Origin: Oscillospiraceae bacterium
GTDB taxonomy: Bacteria; Bacillota_A; Clostridia; Oscillospirales; Oscillospiraceae
Assembly (NCBI GenBank): GCA_017549325.1
Contig: JAFYVA010000043.1
Span: 1 to 20,468, forward strand
Direction: 5' to 3'
Length of the DNA stretch: 20,468 bases
Made by a program: the position numbers and the translations under genes. The notes under the pieces were generated by a model. It worked only from the letters and a program-made list of their open reading frames with translations. It was not told the origin of the DNA and made no database searches. The first letter of the stretch is position 1; the number at the start of each line of letters is the position of its first letter. Below, piece after piece: positions 7,104 to 13,623 of the stretch.

Positions 7104-7208
7104 ATGGACAACAAGAACACCAATACCAACAATACCAATGCCAACACCAACACCCAGAACACCAAGGGCGACAAGAACAAGACCAAGTCCGGCAAGGATT
7201 GCCACTAA
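7104..7208 (+). CDS. 34-residue Asn/Thr/Lys-rich peptide of unknown function
   Basis: An ATG at 7104 follows a strong site, AAAAAGGAGGTG (7086-7097), and the frame ends at 7208 just before a 12-bp terminator. The peptide has an Asn/Thr-rich first half (MDNKNTNTNNTNANTNTQN) and a Lys-rich second half ending GKDCH. It has no hydrophobic segment, so it should be soluble and disordered. The ideal ribosome binding site plus dedicated terminator argue that it is expressed. Small, hydrophilic, Asn/Lys-rich proteins include minor acid-soluble spore proteins of Firmicutes, but I see no diagnostic motif and make no assignment. No convincing sigma-A promoter is seen in 7021-7090, which would fit an alternative sigma factor. 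Confidence 0.6.
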   Translation: MDNKNTNTNNTNANTNTQNTKGDKNKTKSGKDCH

Positions 7209-7222
7209 ATACTGACAAAACG

Positions 7223-7260
7223 ACAGCAGACCGCTGCATGCGCCGCGGTCTGCTGTTTAT
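7223..7260 (+). terminator. Terminator after the 34-residue peptide gene
   Basis: A 12-bp perfect stem ACAGCAGACCGC/GCGGTCTGCTGT (7223-7234 with 7245-7256) with a 10-nt loop and a T-rich tail on the plus strand. The convergent gene at 7257-7448 ends directly beside it, so it may serve that gene too. Confidence 0.85.
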
Positions 7261-7448
7261 TCTTCTACATCTCTTTCAAAAACGAGGTCGATGGCACCAT
7301 ACTGTCCGTGGGCATATTGATGCACGGGAATATGATCCACATACCGCCAGCCTTCGGCAGCATATTGATCGATAATCTTACGATGCTCCTGCAGCTTATG
7401 CTGATAGACACCTGAATAGGTCACGGTCACATAGGTATACTGTTTCAT
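7257..7448 (-). CDS. DUF4177-like small protein
   Basis: 63 residues from the ATG at 7448, which lies 8 nt after GAGGGGG; a GTG at 7457 is less well placed. The pattern YTYVTVTYSG, then a helix with EHRKIIDQYAAEGWRYVDHIP, then a final strand AIDLVFERD, matches small DUF4177-type proteins (one helix packed on a beta sheet, with the characteristic EGW(R/E)YV turn). Their function is not established. Convergent with the Asn-rich peptide gene and divergent from the EamA transporter gene. The intergenic region to the right holds an inverted repeat (7486-7503). Confidence 0.7.
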   Translation of the reverse strand: MKQYTYVTVTYSGVYQHKLQEHRKIIDQYAAEGWRYVDHIPVHQYAHGQYGAIDLVFERDVEE

Positions 7449-7596
7449 TTTCAACACCCCCTCAAATCTTTTTTATTTTACCATATTTTCGCCTCCTCGA
7501 AAAGGAAAAGATCATAAAAATTCCTCTTTTCTTTCCTTTCATAGAGGAGTATAATGACTAAGTTACGAAATTTCCGCTGACGGAGGCGAATACAAT

Positions 7597-8472
7597 ATGA
7601 ACAGGACAAAACTTTTAGGACATATCTACGCCATCATCACCATCGTGGTGTGGGGCAGCTGCTTCGTGCTGACGAAGAACCTGCTGGTGGACTATACCCC
7701 CATTCAAATCATCCCCCTGCGGATGGGTCTTGCCTATCTGACGCTGTGGGTGCTGCGTCCGAAGACGGTCCACATGAAGTGGAAGGATGAACTGCGCTTC
7801 GTTGTCATCGGCATCACGGGCGGCAGCTTTTACTTCTTCCTGCAGAACACGGCGCTGAACCATACATACGCCGCCAATGTCAGCATCCTCGTGGCCATGA
7901 GTCCCCTGCTGACGGTGATTCTGGCCGCCATCTTCTCCCGCCGCGGCGAGAAGTTGGGCCGCAAGGTCTACATCGGCGCCGCCTTCGCCATCGTGGGTGT
8001 GGTGCTGGTGGTGCTGAACGGTCAGCTGACCTTCCACCTCAGTCCCTTGGGCGATCTGCTGGCGCTGGCCGCAGGCCTCATGTGGGCGGTGTACTCCATC
8101 CTCATTAAGCCCTACACGGAGAACTGCGACAACTTCCTTGTGACCCGCCGTGTGTTCCTCTGGGCCTTTATCACCTCCATCCCCCTGTGCCTCTTCACCG
8201 ACGGTCTGCCCACGCTGACGCCGCTGTTCACCCAGCCCAATGTGCTGGTGAGCTGGCTCTTCCTCGTTGTCATGGGCAACGCCGTGTGCTTCGCCATCTG
8301 GAACATCGCCTTCAAGGCGCTGGGCGTGGTGGTCACCAACAACTACCTCTACGCCTCCCCCTTCGTGACGGTGTTCGTTGGCTGGCTGCTGCTCCGCGAG
8401 CCCATTTCCGTCATGAGCATCATCGGCGCGGTGCTGATCACCATCGGCGTTATTTTTGCACAAAAAGAATAA
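7597..8472 (+). CDS. EamA/DMT-family inner-membrane transporter
   Basis: 291 residues made of two EamA repeats with about ten hydrophobic segments, typical of drug/metabolite exporters. The first repeat starts HIYAIITIVVWGSCFVLTKN and the second begins near residue 150 (GDLLALAAGLMWAVYSILIK). It ends with PFVTVFVGWLLLREPISVMS and a last helix GAVLITIGVIFA, the usual family ending. The substrate cannot be predicted; amino acids or other small metabolites are common for the family. The start follows GGAGG (7582-7586) with 10 nt. A TATAAT at 7550-7555 is a possible -10 with no good -35 at 17 bp. It stands alone and ends in a bidirectional terminator. Confidence 0.92.
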   Translation: MNRTKLLGHIYAIITIVVWGSCFVLTKNLLVDYTPIQIIPLRMGLAYLTLWVLRPKTVHMKWKDELRFVVIGITGGSFYFFLQNTALNHTYAANVSILVAMSPLLTVILAAIFSRRGEKLGRKVYIGAAFAIVGVVLVVLNGQLTFHLSPLGDLLALAAGLMWAVYSILIKPYTENCDNFLVTRRVFLWAFITSIPLCLFTDGLPTLTPLFTQPNVLVSWLFLVVMGNAVCFAIWNIAFKALGVVVTNNYLYASPFVTVFVGWLLLREPISVMSIIGAVLITIGVIFAQKE

Positions 8473-8480
8473 AAAGAGAA

Positions 8481-8509
8481 AAATCCCGTCCGAAAGGACG
8501 GGATTTTTT
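8481..8509. terminator. Bidirectional terminator between the EamA and phzF-like genes
   Basis: An 11-bp perfect stem AAATCCCGTCC/GGACGGGATTT (8481-8491 with 8496-8506) with a GAAA tetraloop, T-run after it and A-rich sequence before it. It lies between two convergent genes and can serve both. Confidence 0.92.
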
Positions 8510-8513
8510 ATGC

Positions 8514-9371
8514 TCAAAGTTTGATTTCGCACTCCATACTCATGACGGCGCGGCCGCCCACCTGTACGGTAACGGCATCGCCCTCCACCTTCAGGCGGCT
8601 GCGGATCTCCGAGGGACGACTCATGTGCTCGCCCTGCACGAAGATATTCTCCTCCCCTGCTTCGACCAAGCCTTGGAGATAGAGATAATAGGTCAGCGCG
8701 CCGTTGGAAGTACCGGTGGCGCACTCCTCGGGGATATCGTAGAGGGGCGCGTAGTTGCTGCAATAGGCGGTACACGTCCCGCCGCCAAGGCAGAACATGT
8801 GCACGCCCGTCACATCGTAGTGCTTACTCAGTTCCGTCACCACGGGGGCGTTCTGCACCGCCCGCATCAGCGTATCGTGGTCACCGACGGGCATCATAAT
8901 ATCGGCCAATCCCGTGGATACGATCTTGGGGACAAAGCCTGCGGGACAATCATCAACCGTCAAGCCGTAGGCTTCATAAAGGGCGGGCCACTCACTTTCG
9001 GGCGGTTCCCGCAGCAGCACGGGCGGCGCCATATCCATCCACACGGTATCCCCCGCCACATCGATGGACAGTTCGCCCGCCTTGGTGTGGGCGGTGTGGG
9101 TGCCGTCGCCGATCAGTTCGAGAGAGCGCAGCAGCGCGAAGGAGGCGATGGTGGCGTGGCCGCAGAGGTCCACCTCTCCTGCCGGGGTGAAGTAGCGGAG
9201 AGTCACAGAGCCGTCATCTTCCACTTTTACAAAAGCGGTCTCGGAGTGCTTGAACTCCGCGGCGATCTGCTGCATGAGGGCGTCGGCGGGATACGCTTCC
9301 ACCAGTGCCACACCTGCTTGGTTGCCGCCGAAAAGCTGGGCGGAAAAGGCGTCCATGACATAGGCTTTCAT
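8514..9371 (-). CDS. PhzF-family isomerase-like protein
   Basis: 285 residues, the normal length for the PhzF/diaminopimelate-epimerase fold. Family marks are the GGNQAGV segment (residues 15-21) and SETAFV with the conserved catalytic Glu at E44. The signature FTPAGEVDLCGHATIA is at 61-76, and ECATGTSNGA in the second domain corresponds to the second catalytic-loop region. Most relatives outside phenazine producers have no known substrate, and no phenazine genes are nearby, so I give no gene name. The start at 9371 follows GGGAGG. It has its own near-consensus promoter, divergent from the MATE gene. Confidence 0.9.
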   Translation of the reverse strand: MKAYVMDAFSAQLFGGNQAGVALVEAYPADALMQQIAAEFKHSETAFVKVEDDGSVTLRYFTPAGEVDLCGHATIASFALLRSLELIGDGTHTAHTKAGELSIDVAGDTVWMDMAPPVLLREPPESEWPALYEAYGLTVDDCPAGFVPKIVSTGLADIMMPVGDHDTLMRAVQNAPVVTELSKHYDVTGVHMFCLGGGTCTAYCSNYAPLYDIPEECATGTSNGALTYYLYLQGLVEAGEENIFVQGEHMSRPSEIRSRLKVEGDAVTVQVGGRAVMSMECEIKL

Positions 9372-9403
9372 AGGCTGAACCTCCCTTATGTACTCTTGGA
9401 TTT

Positions 9404-9432
9404 AGTATAACGGCACAGCAGGTCTTTGACAA
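9404..9432 (-). promoter_or_regulatory. Promoter of the phzF-like gene
   Basis: On the minus strand -35 TTGTCA (9432-9427), 17-bp spacer, -10 TATACT (9409-9404). Each box has five of six consensus bases. Its -35 is 9 bp from the -35 of the divergent MATE promoter, so a regulator bound between them could affect both. Confidence 0.82.
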
Positions 9433-9441
9433 GAGCTGAAT

Positions 9442-9470
9442 TTGACAAGGTGCAGGCGGTGGGCTATAAT
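9442..9470 (+). promoter_or_regulatory. Consensus promoter of the MATE gene
   Basis: Perfect TTGACA (9442-9447), 17-bp spacer and perfect TATAAT (9465-9470). The 9-bp word TTTGACAAG that contains the -35 also occurs 16 bp upstream (9425-9433), giving a direct repeat across the divergent promoter region. Confidence 0.9.
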
Positions 9471-9505
9471 AAGAGGCACTTTATGAGAAAGGAACGCCAT
9501 CGAAA

Positions 9506-10816
9506 ATGCTGTCCGAGCGCAGTTTGCTGTCCAATTTCATCCGCTTTTCCACCGCCACCATCGCTTCGCTCATGGTCTTTTCCCTCTACTCCATCGTAGA
9601 CGGTCTCTTCGTGGCGCGGGGTGTGGGCGAGTACGCCATGACCGCCGTGAATCTCTCGGCGCCCTTTATCAACACACTCTTCTCCATCGCCGTGCTGTTC
9701 GCCGTGGGCACCTCCACCATCATCGCCATCTTTCTGGGCGAGGGTAAGAGTGAGAACGCCAACAGCCTTTTCAGCCAGAACATCACCCTTCTGACGGTAC
9801 TGGGTCTTGTCATCACAGCGCTGGTGCTGATCTTTTTAGAGCCTTTTTCCCTGCTGCTGGGTGCTGAGGAACTGACGCTGCCCTATGTGAAAGACTATCT
9901 GCTGGGCTTGGCCCCCTTCGCCTTCTGCTTTATGGTCTCCTACAACATGGAGATTCTGGTCAAGACCGACGGACATCCCCGCGTGGCACTCATTACGGTA
10001 ACGACAGGCTGTCTTGCCAACTGCGTGCTGGACTATGTAGCCATCTTCTGGCTCGATTGGGGCGTGTTCGGTGCCGCCGTGGCAACGGGACTTTCCCAAC
10101 TGCTGACAGTGGTGCTCTACTTCCGTCATTTCCTCGGCGGGCACAGCACCTTCCGTCTCACCCGTTTCCGCTTCGACTGGCACATCTACCGCCGCCTCAT
10201 CCCCATCGGCGTGGCCGACAGCCTGACGGAGCTGTGCAACGGCATCATGATCTTCCTGTTTAACCACACCATCCTCCGCTGCATCGGCGAGCGCGGTCTG
10301 GTGAGCTACACCATCATCGCCTATGTCAACACCTTCATCATCAACACCATGATGGGCATCTCCCAAGGCTCACAGCCCCTCATCAGCTTCCAGCACGGAC
10401 GGCGCGACGAGGGCAGCTGCCGCAAGCTCCAGCGCTACGGTCTTGTCTCCGCCGCCATCGTGGCCGCCGTGTGCTTCACGGTGCTGTGGCTCTTTGCCCC
10501 CCAGCTGGTGCAGCTCTTCCTCGGGGTCGAGGATATGGCGCTCAACGGCTATACCGTTACGGTGTTCCGCCACTACAGCCTCGCCTATCTGCTGCTGGGA
10601 TTCAACATCTTCATCGCCGGCTTCCTCACCGCCCGCGAAAAGCCCCGCGGTGCCATCGCCATCTCCACGGGCCGCGGCCTCGTGGTGCAGGCTGCCGCAC
10701 TGCTGGCACTGGCTGCCACCTTAGGCGGCGACGCCATCTGGTTCACCCCCGTCATCTCCGAGGCGGTGGTACTGCTGCTGTCCCTCATTCTGCTGAGAAA
10801 AGTTTTGAAAAGATAA
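9506..10816 (+). CDS. MATE-family multidrug/metabolite efflux transporter
   Basis: 436 residues with about twelve hydrophobic segments in two halves, typical of sodium- or proton-driven MATE exporters. Family features are the first-helix region TATIASLMVFSLYSIVDGLF, the loop DGHPRVALITVTTGCLANCVLDY in the middle of the first half, and the matching GISQGSQPLISFQHGRRDEGS of the second half. The overall pattern is closest to MepA-like members. The substrate is unknown. The ribosome binding site is weak (AAAGGA about 12 nt before the ATG), in contrast to the perfect promoter at 9442-9470. Divergent from the phzF-like gene, with which it may share control. It ends in a strong terminator. Confidence 0.92.
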   Translation: MLSERSLLSNFIRFSTATIASLMVFSLYSIVDGLFVARGVGEYAMTAVNLSAPFINTLFSIAVLFAVGTSTIIAIFLGEGKSENANSLFSQNITLLTVLGLVITALVLIFLEPFSLLLGAEELTLPYVKDYLLGLAPFAFCFMVSYNMEILVKTDGHPRVALITVTTGCLANCVLDYVAIFWLDWGVFGAAVATGLSQLLTVVLYFRHFLGGHSTFRLTRFRFDWHIYRRLIPIGVADSLTELCNGIMIFLFNHTILRCIGERGLVSYTIIAYVNTFIINTMMGISQGSQPLISFQHGRRDEGSCRKLQRYGLVSAAIVAAVCFTVLWLFAPQLVQLFLGVEDMALNGYTVTVFRHYSLAYLLLGFNIFIAGFLTAREKPRGAIAISTGRGLVVQAAALLALAATLGGDAIWFTPVISEAVVLLLSLILLRKVLKR

Positions 10817-10819
10817 AGA

Positions 10820-10850
10820 AACCTCCCTTCGGTGCTGCCGAAGGGAGGTT
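10820..10850. terminator. Bidirectional terminator after the MATE gene
   Basis: A 13-bp perfect stem (10820-10832 with 10838-10850), loop TGCTG, T-rich on both sides, so it can also end the convergent secreted-protein gene. Its core CCCTTCGG-nGCTG-CCGAAGGG recurs at 13588-13618. Confidence 0.88.
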
Positions 10851-10884
10851 CTTGTTTACTTCTTAGGAGTGTCAAATGAAACAC

Positions 10885-11463
10885 TTAATCTCTGCCGACT
10901 AAGAGTGAAATCGTCAGAGAACTAGCACTGTTATTCTTGTACACAGCATCATAGTAAGGTCTAGAGGATACTGTTGTTTTATCGATTGAAATGGCAGTGC
11001 AGCCCGGCTGAATACCGGAAATATAGTACGCATTACCTGTGTTGTTCTCTTCGTTAGTACTGAAAGTATGTGTAGAGACAGTACTTCTCGTTCCTCCAAC
11101 AGAAGGAGCATTTCTGATTGTTATGGTTACGCTTCTGTTTCGAGTTGTAGCATAGCCACTATAATCTGAATGGGTAAAGTAAAATCCAGCAAAAAATGCG
11201 ATTGAAGTATCGTATTGGTATGTTGTCAAGGTTCCGTTTGCTGGGATAGTATACTGAGTTCCATCAACATACAGCTGCCGTGTTTGATAGTAGGTTTCTA
11301 CAACGTTTCCTTCAGCATCACGGATTACGATTGCAAACGGGTTCTCATTTTTGATATCGTAATTTTGGTGAGTTTCTGGAGTAACAGCGAAAACTGAAAT
11401 AGAGCATATCGAAAGAACCATAACTGCAGACAGAATAAAACTGATAAATCGTTTAATCCTCAT
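10885..11463 (-). CDS. Secreted protein of unknown function
   Basis: 192 residues. A classic signal peptide is seen: basic MRIKR, hydrophobic core to about residue 24, and a probable cut after A26 (VFA-VT). No lipobox Cys is correctly placed, so it is likely released rather than lipid-anchored. The mature part is rich in Ser, Thr, Asn and Tyr with repeated beta-strand-like stretches and has no Cys pairs apart from one Cys (QPGCTAIS). Codon use and base composition are visibly AT-richer than in the flanking genes, which suggests recent acquisition or relaxed selection (inference). The start at 11463 follows AAAGGGG. An operator-like dyad lies about 60 bp upstream. I recognise no family. Confidence 0.78.
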   Translation of the reverse strand: MRIKRFISFILSAVMVLSICSISVFAVTPETHQNYDIKNENPFAIVIRDAEGNVVETYYQTRQLYVDGTQYTIPANGTLTTYQYDTSIAFFAGFYFTHSDYSGYATTRNRSVTITIRNAPSVGGTRSTVSTHTFSTNEENNTGNAYYISGIQPGCTAISIDKTTVSSRPYYDAVYKNNSASSLTISLLVGRD

Positions 11464-11525
11464 TTAATGACTACCCCTTTCTGATACTATCATATGTGTT
11501 TATTTTACAATCAGCGGATTACTTC

Positions 11526-11542
11526 ACATTCATACTGAATGT
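11526..11542. promoter_or_regulatory. 17-bp inverted repeat upstream of the secreted-protein gene
   Basis: A perfect dyad ACATTCA-TAC-TGAATGT. On the minus strand it is preceded directly by a strong ribosome-binding-like AAAAGGAGGGG (11554-11544) and contains an ATG opening a four-codon frame (MNVK, 11533-11519). It may be an operator or a small RNA hairpin. The rest of the 150-bp gap (11464-11615) shows no convincing promoter. Confidence 0.35.
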
Positions 11543-11615
11543 ACCCCTCCTTTTCTAAACAATTTGCGAAGTAACTGCTGCAATGGAAGCAGAAAGATAC
11601 CATCCTATGAAACAG

Positions 11616-12914
11616 CTATCTCATAAACACCGTCTCGCCGTTGAATGTCAGTTTACAGATGCTCTCGGGTTCGATGGGATCGTTAAACCGTGTCCAAATC
11701 ATGCAGCTGTCGGTCGTCTGATCAGCGGTAAAGCCCCAGTCACAGGGGATGGGATCACCCTTTGCGTCAAACACCTCGAACTCACCGAGAATACCGGTGG
11801 TAGAATCGACATAGTCAGCGAAATAAATTGCCATAGACAGCTTGGAGCACTCGATTTTTCCCGCCAAAAGCTCCTCGCTGGAATAGGAAAGGGGGACATT
11901 CTCCGCCAGCACTTCGCTTTGTACGGTGACGGGCGTTTCGTTGAGCGTGACCCTCCATTCTCCTGCAAGCACGGTGGTAAAGACATTCTTTCCACCCCAG
12001 TGCATTTCCAAGTAGGGGAGAGTTTCCTTGCCAACAGCCAAGTAGTTGTAAAAGTAGATCCATTCGTCATCGGTATCCTGTCCAAGTTCCTCCGGCGTAT
12101 AATAGTCGGCGCGCTGTTCGGGATAGATGGCAGTGTCGGTGCGAGTGTCGATAAAGTACCAGTTCTGTCCCGTTGACCATTCATCCACAGCCTTCGGCCC
12201 TTTCATCATCAACCGAAGGACACCGTCCTCCCAATCCGCAGAGCAGAGGGAAATACCGCCATAGGGAAGGTGAATTTCCCTCTGCTCGGATATTTCCGCC
12301 ACGTTGAAATCGACCTTTACGTCGTCAAACAGCTTTTCCTCCTGCCAGTTTGCGAAGGTCATTACAAGATTTTTCGCGGTTGTGTCTGCCTGCCAGTCGG
12401 CGCAGATGACACCTTCCAACTCGTTTTCGGGAACGCCTTCCTTTCGCGGCAGGAAGTACTGCTGATACACGCCCGACATCATCTTGTCGGGAAAATACAG
12501 GTCGAACGAGGCGAAGCGCCCCTCTGAATCGAGGACAGCTCCCTCGTTGGCCTTCACGGAGTAGAGAAGATACAGCACCCTCTCATCGGAGATGGCTTTT
12601 ACCACATCGATTTCGAGAATTTCCGCATCTGTGTGCTGCTGGGAGAGAATGGGGATTTCATCTTCATCGCCGATCGCGGTTTGGTTTGGGTGGAAGATGT
12701 CACGCCACGACAGCGGGATTCTGCTGATGGCAAAGGCAGTCGCCGAAAACCCCAGGATCAGCAGCAAAATCAAGCACGCGGCGGATAGTTTCGGGAAGTG
12801 TGCTGCTCTTTTTATACGAGCTGTGTTCTTCCCAAAATCGAGGGTTTCTTCCAAATATGTTGTATCAATATTTCCAATCGCCGAGGACAGCAAATCTGCC
12901 CTGTATTCCGTCAT
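11616..12914 (-). CDS. DUF4179-type membrane protein, probable anti-sigma partner
   Basis: 432 residues. A short cytoplasmic N-terminal part (about residues 1-40) precedes one transmembrane segment (about 43-63, LSAACLILLLILGFSATAFAIS). The large outer part (residues 64-432) looks beta-rich and contains many Trp and Tyr. This arrangement, encoded directly after an ECF sigma factor, is that of DUF4179-containing proteins thought to act as anti-sigma factors. The assignment rests on layout and general pattern, without a clear motif. Its ATG at 12914 overlaps the sigma-factor stop as ATGA, so the two are translationally coupled. No clear terminator follows. Confidence 0.75.
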   Translation of the reverse strand: MTEYRADLLSSAIGNIDTTYLEETLDFGKNTARIKRAAHFPKLSAACLILLLILGFSATAFAISRIPLSWRDIFHPNQTAIGDEDEIPILSQQHTDAEILEIDVVKAISDERVLYLLYSVKANEGAVLDSEGRFASFDLYFPDKMMSGVYQQYFLPRKEGVPENELEGVICADWQADTTAKNLVMTFANWQEEKLFDDVKVDFNVAEISEQREIHLPYGGISLCSADWEDGVLRLMMKGPKAVDEWSTGQNWYFIDTRTDTAIYPEQRADYYTPEELGQDTDDEWIYFYNYLAVGKETLPYLEMHWGGKNVFTTVLAGEWRVTLNETPVTVQSEVLAENVPLSYSSEELLAGKIECSKLSMAIYFADYVDSTTGILGEFEVFDAKGDPIPCDWGFTADQTTDSCMIWTRFNDPIEPESICKLTFNGETVFMR

Positions 12915-13465
12915 AGGGATGCCTCCTTGCTTTTCAGGTATTGATGCAGCTTTTTGCGAATTCTGCCAAGCCGCACCGATGCATTGTGCTCCGTAATGCC
13001 AAAGGTAACGGCGATCTCCGACAACGACTCCGAAAACCAGTAGCGTTTGATGAACAGGACTCTGTCATCGCGGCGCAAAGTGGAGAGAAAAGCGTTGATT
13101 TGTTCTGTCAGTTCCTTTGCGGAGAGTTGTTCATCAAAGGATTTGGCAGGGATGCAGTTTTCCAGCTCAGACAGAGATATGTCGAACTGACTTCCCCTTT
13201 TCAACGCAGTGTTCGCACGGAGCTTTTTTAATGCCAGATTGCGAACAATGCGGCAGAGATAGGTTCTGAGGGGGTCGGGGTTCTGAGGAGGAATGCTGTT
13301 CCATGCACCAAGATAGGCGTCATTGACACATTCTTCTGCGTCTCTGGCATCGTTTAACATGTTGAGGGCGATCTTAAGGCACAAATCGCCGTACTTATTG
13401 GATAACTCTGCAATAGCTTGTTCTGAGCGCTCGTAAAACAAGGCTACAATTTCTCTATCATCCAT
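12911..13465 (-). CDS. ECF-type RNA polymerase sigma factor
   Basis: 184 residues with sigma regions 2 and 4 only, the usual ECF layout. Region 2 shows the conserved DAEECVNDAYLGAWNSIPP (about residues 45-63) and TYLCRIVRNLALKKLR. Region 4 shows LSTLRRDDRVLFIKRYWFSESLSEIA followed by a helix-turn-helix with NASVRLGRIRKKLHQYL. It should direct polymerase to its own small regulon and be held by the membrane protein encoded downstream (ATGA overlap). I chose the ATG at 13465 with GGAGG 11 nt upstream; a TTG at 13474 lies only 2 nt after GGAGG. I see no reliable promoter in 13466-13587. The signal sensed is unknown. Confidence 0.88.
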   Translation of the reverse strand: MDDREIVALFYERSEQAIAELSNKYGDLCLKIALNMLNDARDAEECVNDAYLGAWNSIPPQNPDPLRTYLCRIVRNLALKKLRANTALKRGSQFDISLSELENCIPAKSFDEQLSAKELTEQINAFLSTLRRDDRVLFIKRYWFSESLSEIAVTFGITEHNASVRLGRIRKKLHQYLKSKEASL

Positions 13466-13587
13466 ACGGTGCAATTCCTCCTCTCTCCCTTATATCTTAT
13501 AACTACCCTTTTTGAGTCATATATCACATATACAGGGAATTTTTTATTATTTCATCAAAAAACGATAGGTTCTTAGAAAGTAACGAA

Positions 13588-13618
13588 AACATCCCTTCGG
13601 CGCTGCCGAAGGGATGTT
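13588..13618. terminator. Terminator after glyA
   Basis: A 13-bp perfect stem (13588-13600 with 13606-13618), loop CGCTG, 5 bp beyond the glyA stop. T-runs occur on both sides. Its loop and inner stem nearly repeat the terminator at 10820-10850. Confidence 0.88.
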
Positions 13619-13623
13619 TTTGT

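Noticed and set aside
11519..11533. Four-codon leader peptide gene (MNVK)
   Set aside because: The spacing to the ribosome-binding-like sequence is long (12 nt) and the codons lie inside a perfect dyad, so it is reported only as part of a finding and not as a gene.
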